A DNA stretch of 64,000 nt from Sulfuricurvum sp. (GTDB lineage Bacteria > Campylobacterota > Campylobacteria > Campylobacterales > Sulfurimonadaceae), in contig NZ_JALNYS010000007.1 in the NCBI RefSeq assembly GCF_023229695.1, positions 91,999 to 155,998 of the forward strand, in the 5' to 3' direction. The notes under the pieces were generated by a model that was given only the letters and a program-made list of their open reading frames with translations, searched no databases and was not told the DNA's origin. Of this stretch, positions 43,203 to 52,172 are shown piece by piece. The position numbers and the translations under genes were made by a program. How positions within the stretch are numbered: the first letter of the stretch is position 1; each line of letters begins with the position of its first letter.

Positions 43203-46200
43203 ATGATGTATTTAGAAAGCAGAAGAACATTTTTAAAAGGGACTGCAATTACGGTTGCAGGTGCCGCAATCGCCAAAGGGGTCTTTACAGTAGACGCAGC
43301 GGCCGAATCGGTAGCAAACAGCAAATTTACCAATACGCCGGACACCCTCTCTTTTTATCCGCCGTTGGATCAATGGAACCATTTCCAAGAACTTAGTGGT
43401 GTGGATTGGAAACGGGGCGGTATCGATCGTCACGGTGTCCAAAGCGAAGAGAATCAGGACGGTATCTATGTCAATGATTTCATGATCGTTCCGACAGCGT
43501 GTTCGAACTGTGAAGCGTCATGCGGTTTGACGGCGTGGATCGATAAGAAAACCTTTACCGTTAAAAAATACATGGGGAATCCGTTACATCCGGGTTCACG
43601 CGGACGCAACTGTGCCAAAGGGTACGCGGTTCAATCGCAAATGTACGATCCTGACCGTATCCCGTTCCCGTTGAAACGTGCTCCGGGTTCTAAGCGGGGC
43701 GAGGGTAAATGGATCCGTACGACGTGGGATGAGGCGATGTCCACCATCGGTAAAAAAATGGGCGATACAATCCGTAAAGGGGATCTCCTCTCTCGCAAAT
43801 CGGTGATGTATCACGTCGGCCGCCCGAATGAAAACGGTTTCGTACCGCAAGTATGGGAAACATTGGGGCTTGACTCTTACAATTCGCATACGAACATCTG
43901 TTCGGCAAACGGGCGTACACCGACCATTTGGACAGCCAATGATGACCGTACCAGTCCGGACTGGGCGAATGCGAAACTCATTTTCCTGAACTCGTCGCAT
44001 GCGGCCGATGCAGGGCACTATTTTGCCCAATCAGCAGCTTTCATCGCCGATGCCCGCAAAAAAGGGGCAAAGATGGTCGTTATGGATCCGCGTATGTCCA
44101 ACTCTGCGGGAATGTCGGATCTATGGATCGCGGCATGGCCGGGGACCGAAGCGGCGATTTATCTCTATTTGGCTAACCGTATTTTGAATGAAAATATGGT
44201 CGATAAAAAATTCGTCAAAAAATGGTTCAACTGGGAAACCTTGATGAACGATCCCGTGCATTTGAGCTTTATGCTTGAAAAAGGGCAAATTAGCAAGCTC
44301 CCTGCCGGAAGTGATTTTGAGAGCTATCTTGAGCTTCTCAAAGATATGTATTCACCCTATACCCTTGAATATGCGGTCAAAGAGACCCATGTTCCGGCGT
44401 ATAAACTTGAACAGCTGTATGATATGTTTATCTGGGCAGGGGATGCGATCTCTACATATATCTGGCGTGCAACGGCTGCGGGTAACCGTGGCGGATGGAT
44501 GTCCGGGCGTGCGGCCTATTTTGCTATCGGTCTTCGCGGTGCTATCGGTACGGAAGGGGGGACCTTCTTCCACCACTGGCATGTTATTTCCGTATCCGGA
44601 AAGGGTGGAAGTGCAACTGTAGGTCAAGGAGTTTCCGGTGCGGATGTACCGAAAGTACAAGCTTATAATGAGCTTACTTGGCCGCCGGAATGGCCGTTGT
44701 CCACGTATGAACTCTCCTACTTGCTTCCTCACCTTTTGAGTGATAAAGCGTGGCAGAAAAAATGGAACGATCGCGGATTGCAAGTACCGAGTAAGCTTGC
44801 CGTCTATATCCCGCGTATGTACAATCCGGTGTGGATCAATCCGGACGGATTCCGTTGGATTGAGGTGTTGAAAAATGAAGAGATTATGGAACTGACCATG
44901 AACCTCTCTCCGGTTTGGTCTGAAACAAACTGGTACATGGACTATGTTCTGCCGGTAGGGCTTGCCGGTGAGCGTCATGACCAACACTCTGAAGCGACAT
45001 TTCCGGCACGTTGGACAACCTTCCGTCAGCCGGTCTTGCGCGTAGCATTGGAAAAATCGGGATGGAAACCTAAAAATCCTGCCCGTGCGACCCTCGAAGC
45101 GCACATCAAAGCAGGTCTGGGCGAAGTGTGGGAAGAGAATGAGTTCTGGTTCCAGTTGTGTACCGATTACATCGATCCAGACGGTAGTCTCGGCATCAAA
45201 AAAATGTGGGAATCCAAACGTCATCCGGGCAAACCGGTGACCATCTCTGAGTGGTACGATGCCGCATTTGGCGATAACCTTCCGAAACTCAAAGAGACGG
45301 CTACTAATGATCCGCGTTATATGAACGATGAGTTTCCGGTTTATTCGTATCTTCGTGATCACGGCGTATGGATGGAAGAGGATAAAATCTACCATGCGAT
45401 GGAACGTGAACTCAAATTTGAAGAGGGTGAAGTAATTTCACACGGTCATAAATTTGATGCCGGTTCTATGAGTGTCGGTGCGGACGGGGTTATTTCCGCA
45501 ATGGATCACCACGGTAAAGAGAAAAAAATCGGCATTGAGATTGACGGGAAGAAAATGGAAGGGTTTGCAACCCTGACGAAAAAACTCGAATTTTTTACTC
45601 AGTGGGCTACGGATTGGAAGTGGAGAGAGTACGCGATGCCGTTTTATCCGCGTAACGACAAAGAGAAAGGGGAAATGGTTCACCTCGTGTCGCATGTTAA
45701 CCACATCTACATGAAAGAAGAGAACTCGTTTGCTCTCAATACGGTTTTCCGTTTGCCGTACAACATCCATACCCGTTCGGCTAACTCGAAACATTTGATG
45801 GAGATCAGTCAAAACCATGACCCTATCTGGATTTCGACCAAAGATGCTCAGCGTCTTGGATTCAAACGCGGAGATGCTATCCGTGTAAAAATCGTTGATA
45901 CGGTTTCAGGACTTGAGAGCGGCCATTTCGTTGCGATGGCAGTCCCTACGGAGGGTGTTCTTCCGGGGACATTGGCCTGTTCGCACCATGGCGGACGTTG
46001 GAAATTGACCAATGCGGTTACGATCCCTAACGGTGTCAGTGACGGTAAAGTAGCTCCTGGCGTAGCGCCTCGTGATTTAGGCAACAAAGAGTTCCTCAAA
46101 GAATCTCCGCTCAATGTCGGTAAAGAGGGCGCTCAAAGTATCATTGACGATTACGAAGGGACAACGGGGCTCAATAGCTTCGGAGTTCCGGTTGCCGAGA

Positions 46201-46595
46201 TCCAAATGGACGGGAAAGTGGGCAAACTTAAATACGTGGAGGGGATCAAACCTTTCCATACGGAACGTTTCGGTGAGTATAATCGAGATTCCGGTAATAT
46301 CTGGTGGGACGGTTTGAGCGGTTCATGGCAAAATGCCGTTGCGGCGCCTCATCCGGATCCGGTTTCGGGTATGCACTGCTGGCACCATAAAGTTCTTCTT
46401 GAGCCGGCGCAAGCGGGCGATAAGATCGGGGATATTTTCGTCAATTATGACAATAATTTCAAAGTCTATCAGGCATGGAGAGACGACTTGTCTCGAGGTT
46501 TGGATGCAGATTCAACCCTTCGACGTCCTCGCCACATCAAACGCCCATGGGTCAACCTCGATCCTTCGGTATACGATGTCAGTATCAAGCCATAA
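43203..46595 (+). CDS. Molybdopterin oxidoreductase catalytic subunit, unknown substrate
   Basis: A 1130-residue DMSO-reductase-superfamily enzyme with a Tat signal (SRRTFLKGTAI). The 4Fe-4S ligands are Cys100, Cys103, Cys107 and Cys137, with CAKG at the last. The likely Mo ligand is Cys233 in SHTNICSANGRT, as in the Psr/Phs/Arr/Pad branch rather than Ser- or Asp-ligated enzymes. The order of genes and this Cys place it in the CISM group; its length exceeds PsrA or ArrA. Candidates are polysulfide, thiosulfate, tetrathionate, arsenate or an organic substrate. The similarity to PadB-like phrases near Cys233 is a memory-based impression. Confidence 0.9.
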   Translation: MMYLESRRTFLKGTAITVAGAAIAKGVFTVDAAAESVANSKFTNTPDTLSFYPPLDQWNHFQELSGVDWKRGGIDRHGVQSEENQDGIYVNDFMIVPTACSNCEASCGLTAWIDKKTFTVKKYMGNPLHPGSRGRNCAKGYAVQSQMYDPDRIPFPLKRAPGSKRGEGKWIRTTWDEAMSTIGKKMGDTIRKGDLLSRKSVMYHVGRPNENGFVPQVWETLGLDSYNSHTNICSANGRTPTIWTANDDRTSPDWANAKLIFLNSSHAADAGHYFAQSAAFIADARKKGAKMVVMDPRMSNSAGMSDLWIAAWPGTEAAIYLYLANRILNENMVDKKFVKKWFNWETLMNDPVHLSFMLEKGQISKLPAGSDFESYLELLKDMYSPYTLEYAVKETHVPAYKLEQLYDMFIWAGDAISTYIWRATAAGNRGGWMSGRAAYFAIGLRGAIGTEGGTFFHHWHVISVSGKGGSATVGQGVSGADVPKVQAYNELTWPPEWPLSTYELSYLLPHLLSDKAWQKKWNDRGLQVPSKLAVYIPRMYNPVWINPDGFRWIEVLKNEEIMELTMNLSPVWSETNWYMDYVLPVGLAGERHDQHSEATFPARWTTFRQPVLRVALEKSGWKPKNPARATLEAHIKAGLGEVWEENEFWFQLCTDYIDPDGSLGIKKMWESKRHPGKPVTISEWYDAAFGDNLPKLKETATNDPRYMNDEFPVYSYLRDHGVWMEEDKIYHAMERELKFEEGEVISHGHKFDAGSMSVGADGVISAMDHHGKEKKIGIEIDGKKMEGFATLTKKLEFFTQWATDWKWREYAMPFYPRNDKEKGEMVHLVSHVNHIYMKEENSFALNTVFRLPYNIHTRSANSKHLMEISQNHDPIWISTKDAQRLGFKRGDAIRVKIVDTVSGLESGHFVAMAVPTEGVLPGTLACSHHGGRWKLTNAVTIPNGVSDGKVAPGVAPRDLGNKEFLKESPLNVGKEGAQSIIDDYEGTTGLNSFGVPVAEIQMDGKVGKLKYVEGIKPFHTERFGEYNRDSGNIWWDGLSGSWQNAVAAPHPDPVSGMHCWHHKVLLEPAQAGDKIGDIFVNYDNNFKVYQAWRDDLSRGLDADSTLRRPRHIKRPWVNLDPSVYDVSIKP

Positions 46596-46682
46596 GGCTT
46601 GATACCCCCTATAACCTACTCTCCTTATCCGCTTTTCAGCCGTATAAGCTACAATCACGCTACTTTATTAAAGGTTTTACGA

Positions 46683-47297
46683 ATGGATGAAATTATCGCA
46701 CGCAGTAATTTATATGCGTTATTATCACGAATATTACTCCAAGAGTTGGATGTGGAGCGTTTAGAGATACTCCGAAGTGATGAAACAGTTTTAGAGTTTA
46801 TGCCGCACTGGAGAGACTGGGAACCACGTAAAGGGACGGAAGCACAAAAGCTTTTGGAAGAGTATTTAAATCCCGATTTTACGAATCTATCATTGCTCCA
46901 TCTGGTACCGTATGAGACCTTTTATACCCGCAGTGATCAGATGATCGAAACGGGCGGAGCCAATCCGGTGACGGACATCTACAGTGCGTACGATTTTCTC
47001 GTCGATTATGAAGTCGCTCGAGTGGTTTCAGCCGATCATATCGGCATCGAATTGGAGTTTATGCACCATTTATGCGAAGCACAGATCAAAGCGACGGAAG
47101 AGGGGGATCATGAAGCGGTACAAGAGCTGATCAATGTTCAGTACAACTTTCTAAATTCTCATTTATTGAAATGGGCGCCGATGTATCTCATCAATATGAA
47201 ATACGAATCGCGTACCCCTCTTTATTACGATACGGCGGAGATGGCGTTGGAATTTATCCTCTCCGACAATGAAACGTTGAGCGCATCGGTCCAATGA
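46683..47297 (+). CDS. TorD/DmsD-like molybdoenzyme chaperone
   Basis: A 204-residue all-helical cytoplasmic protein. MDEIIARSNLYALLSRILLQ begins it, and the middle has VPYETFYTRSDQMIETGGAN followed by AYDFLVDYEVA and EFMHHLCEAQIKA, the pattern of the TorD family. Such proteins guard the Tat signal and aid cofactor loading of the catalytic subunit. The ATG at 46683 is preferred to 46599; AAAGG lies about eight bases upstream. The stop overlaps the next start as ATGA. Confidence 0.87.
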   Translation: MDEIIARSNLYALLSRILLQELDVERLEILRSDETVLEFMPHWRDWEPRKGTEAQKLLEEYLNPDFTNLSLLHLVPYETFYTRSDQMIETGGANPVTDIYSAYDFLVDYEVARVVSADHIGIELEFMHHLCEAQIKATEEGDHEAVQELINVQYNFLNSHLLKWAPMYLINMKYESRTPLYYDTAEMALEFILSDNETLSASVQ

Positions 47298-48391
47298 GTC
47301 TGTTGCTCCTCTCACCCGCACAATGTGTACGCGCTTTGAGTGTCAACTCAGTGTGCACCCACTGCGGTGAGTCTTGTCCGACGGGGGCGATCACGCTCTC
47401 AGGGCGCCTCCCCTCCATCAACCAATCGCTGTGTGTCGGTTGTGCCGGGTGCGTGGCGGTGTGTCCGAGTGAAGCGTTGGCGGTGGATGATTTTAGTCCG
47501 ACCGAATTTTTCTTTTCATTTATTTCAGATGAAGAGAGTATTGTTTCGTGTCAAAAAAATGTCCCCTGCATTGCGGCACTCTCCTCAGAGCATTTGCTAT
47601 CGCTGTGCGCGCTGAAAAAAGGGTTGATCCTCGATATCGGTCATTGCGGCGGATGCGAAATCGGCGAGAAAACCGTTGAATCGATGAAAGAGAGGATTGA
47701 GAGTGCCAATTATCTCCTTGAAGCCATAGAGGTTGATAGCAGGGTAGAGTGTGAAGCAATCGGTTACACTAACTCTGAGGTAGATGAACCTAAAGATCGT
47801 AGGGATTTTTTCAAAACCTTTCATCTGCGTGGGATTGCAAAAGCCAAGCACGATTTTGAAAAAGAGGTAGAAAGCACGACCGATGAGTTTGTCGAAGTGA
47901 GTATTGACAGCTCTCATACCCAAGAGCTTAGGGCGAAAAAAATCACCGATCGGCGGAAGCTCTTTTTTACGGCACTGAAAAGGGTAGAAAAACCATCCCG
48001 CTTTCATGTCGTCGATGGCTCTATGATCGCTTTTACCTCCCAAAAAATCATGGATGAGAGCAAATGCACCGCGTGTCAGATGTGTTATCGTATCTGCCCT
48101 ACGGCGGCACTCACGTCGGATATGCGTAATTCTAAAATCGATTTTGATCCGTTTCTATGTGTCAAATGCCATCTCTGTCATGATGTATGTGAAAGTGATG
48201 CGATTAGTGTTTCAACGTCGTATAATCTCAAAGAGTGGTTTGAGCCGAAAGTACAGAATCTTATCACCTATTCGGTGCGTCGATGCGATGAGTGTGACGC
48301 TCTTTTTAGCTCAGTCGGAGAGGAAAAAATTTGTCGCCGTTGTCAGCTTGAAGAGGAAGAAGCATTAGAATTATGGGGATTGAATCAATGA
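47294..48391 (+). CDS. Multi-cluster ferredoxin with C-terminal zinc-ribbon
   Basis: A 365-residue cytoplasmic iron-sulfur protein. An N-terminal pair of clusters is at CTHCGESCPTGAI and CVGCAGCVAVCPSEAL (about 15-65), a second pair at CTACQMCYRICPTAAL and CVKCHLCHDVCESDAI (about 255-310), and a zinc-ribbon-like end has CDECDALF and ICRRC. The middle region with a lone C..C..C pattern (DIGHCGGCEIG) resembles domains in heterodisulfide-reductase-like ferredoxins. It is a good candidate to feed electrons, or to insert clusters, for the molybdoenzyme. Confidence 0.85.
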   Translation: MSLLLLSPAQCVRALSVNSVCTHCGESCPTGAITLSGRLPSINQSLCVGCAGCVAVCPSEALAVDDFSPTEFFFSFISDEESIVSCQKNVPCIAALSSEHLLSLCALKKGLILDIGHCGGCEIGEKTVESMKERIESANYLLEAIEVDSRVECEAIGYTNSEVDEPKDRRDFFKTFHLRGIAKAKHDFEKEVESTTDEFVEVSIDSSHTQELRAKKITDRRKLFFTALKRVEKPSRFHVVDGSMIAFTSQKIMDESKCTACQMCYRICPTAALTSDMRNSKIDFDPFLCVKCHLCHDVCESDAISVSTSYNLKEWFEPKVQNLITYSVRRCDECDALFSSVGEEKICRRCQLEEEEALELWGLNQ

Positions 48392-48831
48392 TGAACAACG
48401 ATAACTCGATTACAGTAATGACAAAACTTTATGGATACATTGCGGAAAATGCCCATAGCAGTCGCTTTTCAGTCACACTGAATAAGCTTTACAAAGAGAA
48501 CGGGATGGATGCAATAATGATCCCGATGAATATTCGGAGCGATGATGTCGCTTTTACGATATCTCAAATGCGTAACTCTAAACTCAACGGTGCGATAATC
48601 GGAAGTGAATACCAAGAAGAGGCTCTCTCTTTGGTCGATGAAGCATCGGATGAGGCAGATCAAAACGGCTATTGCGACTGTATTATGATACGTGAGGGAA
48701 AATTGATCGGGGATTTGATTATGCCTAATGCATTAGAACGTTATGCGGATCGAGACGATTTTCACGATGAAATAGCTATGCGTTCCATGTGTCACTATTT
48801 TTATGATTTAACTACAGGAGAAAGAAGATGA
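48388..48831 (+). CDS. Degenerate shikimate-dehydrogenase N-domain-like protein
   Basis: A 147-residue protein not named in any pathway I recognise. Its pattern matches the substrate-binding domain of AroE: LYGYIAENAHSSRFSVTLNK (cf. HS.SP..HN), DAIMIPMNIRSDD, then NGYCDCIMIREGKLIGD (cf. GAVNT..R.DG.L.G). The catalytic Lys region (VTIPYK) is replaced by GSEYQEEA and no NADP domain follows, so shikimate reduction is unlikely. It is translation-coupled (ATGATG overlap) to the ferredoxin and next gene. A role as a ligand-binding or maturation factor for the molybdoenzyme is speculation. Confidence 0.6.
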   Translation: MMNNDNSITVMTKLYGYIAENAHSSRFSVTLNKLYKENGMDAIMIPMNIRSDDVAFTISQMRNSKLNGAIIGSEYQEEALSLVDEASDEADQNGYCDCIMIREGKLIGDLIMPNALERYADRDDFHDEIAMRSMCHYFYDLTTGERR

Positions 48832-49322
48832 AAGCAAACGATTTTAGCGATTTAAAGGCTGAGTTTGATGAATTTGTACGGGGAAAATGTGATAGCGGAA
48901 GCTGTGAGACATCAGCAGAAGAAAATGATCCCGACAATGAACCGGTTCCGAGTTTCGTCGATGAATTATCTGATAAATTGCTAGCACCGTATCATAGCGG
49001 CGTCTATTTTTCACGTCTGGATATCAAACGTGTCGCCGAAGCGATCGACGAATCGATCCCGATCAAAGAGCGCAAAAAAATGATCAAAGCCCTTTTCCGC
49101 CATACGACCTCTAAGGGGTATTTGCAAGGGGCTTTTGATGAGTTCAACCGCCATTTCGGGGGGAGAATCCTGATTTACCAAGAGCTTTCGGAAGCGTTTC
49201 CCGCGTCTAAAATATTTTTTGATGAGAACATCGAAAAAATACGAAAAACACAAAAAATGTTGGATCAGATCGTAATGGATTTCGAAGAGATTGAACCGAC
49301 AGATGAGCCGATGATGGTATAA
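48828..49322 (+). CDS. Unrecognised protein of the molybdoenzyme operon
   Basis: A 164-residue protein with an acidic N-terminus and a CDSGSC pair (Cys near residues 22 and 26) that could bind metal. The middle (LDIKRVAEAIDESIPIKER and KKMIKALFRH) and the C-terminal helices (KIRKTQKMLDQIVMDFEEI) are amphipathic. It has no signal peptide. It overlaps the previous gene as ATGA and ends the operon. No family is recognised. Its conserved-looking position suggests it belongs to the assembly of the molybdoenzyme, not to catalysis. Confidence 0.7.
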   Translation: MKANDFSDLKAEFDEFVRGKCDSGSCETSAEENDPDNEPVPSFVDELSDKLLAPYHSGVYFSRLDIKRVAEAIDESIPIKERKKMIKALFRHTTSKGYLQGAFDEFNRHFGGRILIYQELSEAFPASKIFFDENIEKIRKTQKMLDQIVMDFEEIEPTDEPMMV

Positions 49323-49345
49323 GCGTATTTCAAAAAAAGTAGTAT

Positions 49346-50026
49346 TTAGCCAATAAACCGATACCCTATACCGGTTTCGGTTTGTATCCATTTCGGTCGC
49401 GCCGGATCGGTTTCGATTTTTTGGCGCAATTGATTGATAAAAACACGTAAATAATGGGTCTCGTGTTGATACCCGACTCCCCAGATCGCTTTTAATAACC
49501 ATGCATGCGTCAGTGCTTTTCCCTGATTCTCCATAAAAATACGGAGAAGTTTAAACTCTTTGGGTGTTAATTTAATTAATTCGTCCTCTATGCTCACAAT
49601 CCGGTTGGCAATATCCATACGCATTTTTCCGACGATTAAAATCGGGGAGGTCGCTTGTGCGGGCGGGACACGGCGTAAGTTTGCGTTGATGCGGGCGATA
49701 AGTTCATCGGTGTTAAACGGTTTGGTGACATAATCATCCGCTCCGGCATTGAGGGCGGCTATTTTATCAGACTCGTCATGGATCGCCGAGACGACAATGA
49801 CGGGAGTTTGTTCATCCACTCTATAGTGCTCCAAAAATTTCACTCCGCTCATGTCCGGTAATCCCAAATCGAGTAAAATCAAATGAAAATGCTCATCGGC
49901 CCCTTTTTTAAGCCCCTCTTTTGCCGTTGAAGCACCCTCTGTTATAAAACCTGCAAAGGCTAAGGTCATTGCTAATAAACGACGGATAGAGGCATCATCA
50001 TCCACGATTAAAATGCGCGGCGTCAT
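49346..50026 (-). CDS. KdpE-like response regulator
   Basis: A 226-residue regulator with a receiver domain (Asp53 in LILLDLGLPDMSG, Lys in VTKPF) and an OmpR/PhoB-type winged helix (KLTPKEFKLLRIFMENQGKA, and IQTETGIGYRF at the end). KdpE controls K+ uptake in other bacteria. Its start overlaps the stop of the antiporter-kinase gene as ATGA, so the pair is one unit and the fused kinase is its obvious partner. The target genes are not adjacent; no kdpFABC lies in the window. Confidence 0.92.
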   Translation of the reverse strand: MTPRILIVDDDASIRRLLAMTLAFAGFITEGASTAKEGLKKGADEHFHLILLDLGLPDMSGVKFLEHYRVDEQTPVIVVSAIHDESDKIAALNAGADDYVTKPFNTDELIARINANLRRVPPAQATSPILIVGKMRMDIANRIVSIEDELIKLTPKEFKLLRIFMENQGKALTHAWLLKAIWGVGYQHETHYLRVFINQLRQKIETDPARPKWIQTETGIGYRFIG

Positions 50027-52086
50027 GATTCACTCCGAAGCGTTACATGAGCGCAAAATCGGTCATTTTCCAACGTGATAGTTAACGTTCCTCCATGCAC
50101 TTCGATAATCTTTTTTGAAAGCCGCAATCCGATCCCTGATCCCGGTTTCCCCTCGGAATTATCAAGCCGACCGGGGAGATTGCCAAGAGTAGTAATGGTA
50201 TCGGCAGAGGGGAGATCGCCGTTGTTACAGATAAGCAAAGTGATTTCATTAAATGCGGAAGTGATTTCGACACTCACCTCGTCACCGTATTTAAAGGCGT
50301 TATCGAGCAGATTGCCGATAGCAAGATGAAGCAGTGCAATATCGGCGTTGAGAGGTGGCACATCCGGTGAAAATGAGAGTTTCGCCTGTCGTTTCCAATC
50401 ATTCTCCGCTATGGAGAGTGCAGAAGAGACGACATCATCCACTCTAAGCATCGTTTTATTGAGAGGTGTTTTTCCTTCACGAAAACGGGCATTGACCAGC
50501 AGATTATCGATCACTTTTTCCATACGGCGTGACCCCTCGACGATGGTTTGAACCATCTCCTCTTTATCCTTCTCTGCGAGGGTGAATTGCGGATTGGATA
50601 AATTACCGGCGGCTCCCCGTATGAGGGTGAGTGGGGTTCGCAGTTCGTGAGAGAGGAGATCGATCAAACTTTTCTGCATCGTTTCGACGACTTTGTTCTC
50701 TTTGAATCCACGGGTGATGAGATTCAGAAACGGTCCGGTCATGATGGTGGTTGCCAGTGCCATGACGACAAACATCGTAAAAAGCTCCGTAGAGAGTATC
50801 CCCATCTCATATCCGATATTAAGAACGACCAGCTCCATGAGTCCCCGCGTGTTCATCAGTATCCCCAGAGCAAACGAATCACGCCAGCTAAATCCCATGT
50901 ATTTGGAAGCAAGGGCGCTTCCGAACAGTTTTCCGAACACCGCAATGACGATGATCCCTCCGCAGATCAGCCACGCATCCACACTGTTCAGTAAACCGAT
51001 CTCACTGCGTAATCCCGTCAGGGCGAAAAAGAGGGGCAATAATACCAAAAGGCTGACGTATTCCAAACGCGGTGCGATGAGTTCTTTGAGCCTCGATACT
51101 GCCGATGAGGGCATCATCGCCCCCGCCATAAAGGCTCCGAACAGCGCATGAACTCCTATCGCTTCGGTGGCGAGAGAGGAGAGGAGGAGCAAGACAATAA
51201 TAATTGACATTCCGTTCATACTGAGCCGTTCACTTTGAGAGTGTCCGATTTTGGCAAGGAGGGGACGTATCACATAAAACATGACGATCACGTACAAGGC
51301 GATCAGGAGTAGTAAAATGAAGGAAGAGGCGATCGATCCTGAAATGGAGAAGGCGATAATCAGAGCCAATATATACCACGCCGTAACATCATCGGCAGCG
51401 GCGCAAGTGATTGCCATGGAGCCGTAACGGGTATCACCGATATTTTTCTCTTTGATAATCCGAGCCAGAACGGGAAATGCGGTGATACTCATCGCGATCC
51501 CGATGAAAAGGGCAAAAGGGATAAAGGTGATGTTTTTGGGTGCGAAGATCGGATAGAGCCAATAGGTCAATGCCACCCCCAAGAAAAAAGGGAAGATGAT
51601 ACTGACATGACTGATAAAGACCGAAGCACTTGACTGTTTTTTAATCTTATCGAAATCCAGCTCCATCCCCACGACAAACATAAAAAAGATCAATCCAAGT
51701 TGACTGATGAGATGGAGATTGCCGAGGGACTCTTTGGGAAAGAGAGAGATAAACATATCGGGAAACAACGCTCCCAACAAAGAGGGTCCGAGGATAATCC
51801 CCGCCAAGATTTCCCCCACGACGGTGGGCTGAGCGACAAAAGAGACCAGATAGCCAAAGAGCCGTGTGACGATCATGATGACGATAAACTGGATCAGCAA
51901 CAATGGGAGCGGATGGTGGAGCTGTTTAAGAAACGTATCACCAATCGTCGTCGGTAGCGAAGCCGCAGGGGCTATGACTTCAGAGAAGAGAGGATTCTCT
52001 AAAAACGTTCCGTAATGGAGGATTAGGGCAATGGCGATCCCGAAGAAAAGGATCAATGCCATATAGATTAATAGTGTCTTTTTCAT
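50023..52086 (-). CDS. CPA2 cation/proton antiporter fused to a histidine kinase
   Basis: A 687-residue fusion. Residues 1-460 are a complete CPA2 antiporter with about 13 helices: QPTVVGEILAGIILGPSLLG, FFMFVVGMELDFDK, the ion-binding pair in AADDVTAWY and NTRGLMELVVLNIG. From 465 a histidine kinase follows: His480 in LLSHELRTPLTLIRG, N-box GNLLDNAFKYGDE, and GSGIGLRLSKKIIEVHGG. The G1 box reads NNGDLP, not DxGxG. The kinase resembles KdpD and signals to the coupled KdpE-like regulator. Thus ion movement or pH could be sensed by the transporter itself. No frameshift joins the halves. Confidence 0.93.
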   Translation of the reverse strand: MKKTLLIYMALILFFGIAIALILHYGTFLENPLFSEVIAPAASLPTTIGDTFLKQLHHPLPLLLIQFIVIMIVTRLFGYLVSFVAQPTVVGEILAGIILGPSLLGALFPDMFISLFPKESLGNLHLISQLGLIFFMFVVGMELDFDKIKKQSSASVFISHVSIIFPFFLGVALTYWLYPIFAPKNITFIPFALFIGIAMSITAFPVLARIIKEKNIGDTRYGSMAITCAAADDVTAWYILALIIAFSISGSIASSFILLLLIALYVIVMFYVIRPLLAKIGHSQSERLSMNGMSIIIVLLLLSSLATEAIGVHALFGAFMAGAMMPSSAVSRLKELIAPRLEYVSLLVLLPLFFALTGLRSEIGLLNSVDAWLICGGIIVIAVFGKLFGSALASKYMGFSWRDSFALGILMNTRGLMELVVLNIGYEMGILSTELFTMFVVMALATTIMTGPFLNLITRGFKENKVVETMQKSLIDLLSHELRTPLTLIRGAAGNLSNPQFTLAEKDKEEMVQTIVEGSRRMEKVIDNLLVNARFREGKTPLNKTMLRVDDVVSSALSIAENDWKRQAKLSFSPDVPPLNADIALLHLAIGNLLDNAFKYGDEVSVEITSAFNEITLLICNNGDLPSADTITTLGNLPGRLDNSEGKPGSGIGLRLSKKIIEVHGGTLTITLENDRFCAHVTLRSES

Positions 52087-52172
52087 GGGGGAAGTGTAGC
52101 GCAGATCGTGTCAGGAAAGTATCAATATACAAAAGTATCGATCTTTCCGAAAAAGGGGGAAGGGGATATTCG

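Noticed and set aside
44352..45395. A 347-codon open frame on the minus strand inside the molybdoenzyme gene
   Set aside because: It is antisense to a clear coding region, has no ribosome binding site or recognisable domain, and its Arg/Ile/Phe-rich product is typical of a shadow frame.
49346..52086. Calling the antiporter-kinase pair a K+ uptake (Kdp) system
   Set aside because: No kdpFABC is nearby, and the sensor lacks the KdpD N-terminal domain; only the kinase and regulator halves resemble Kdp.
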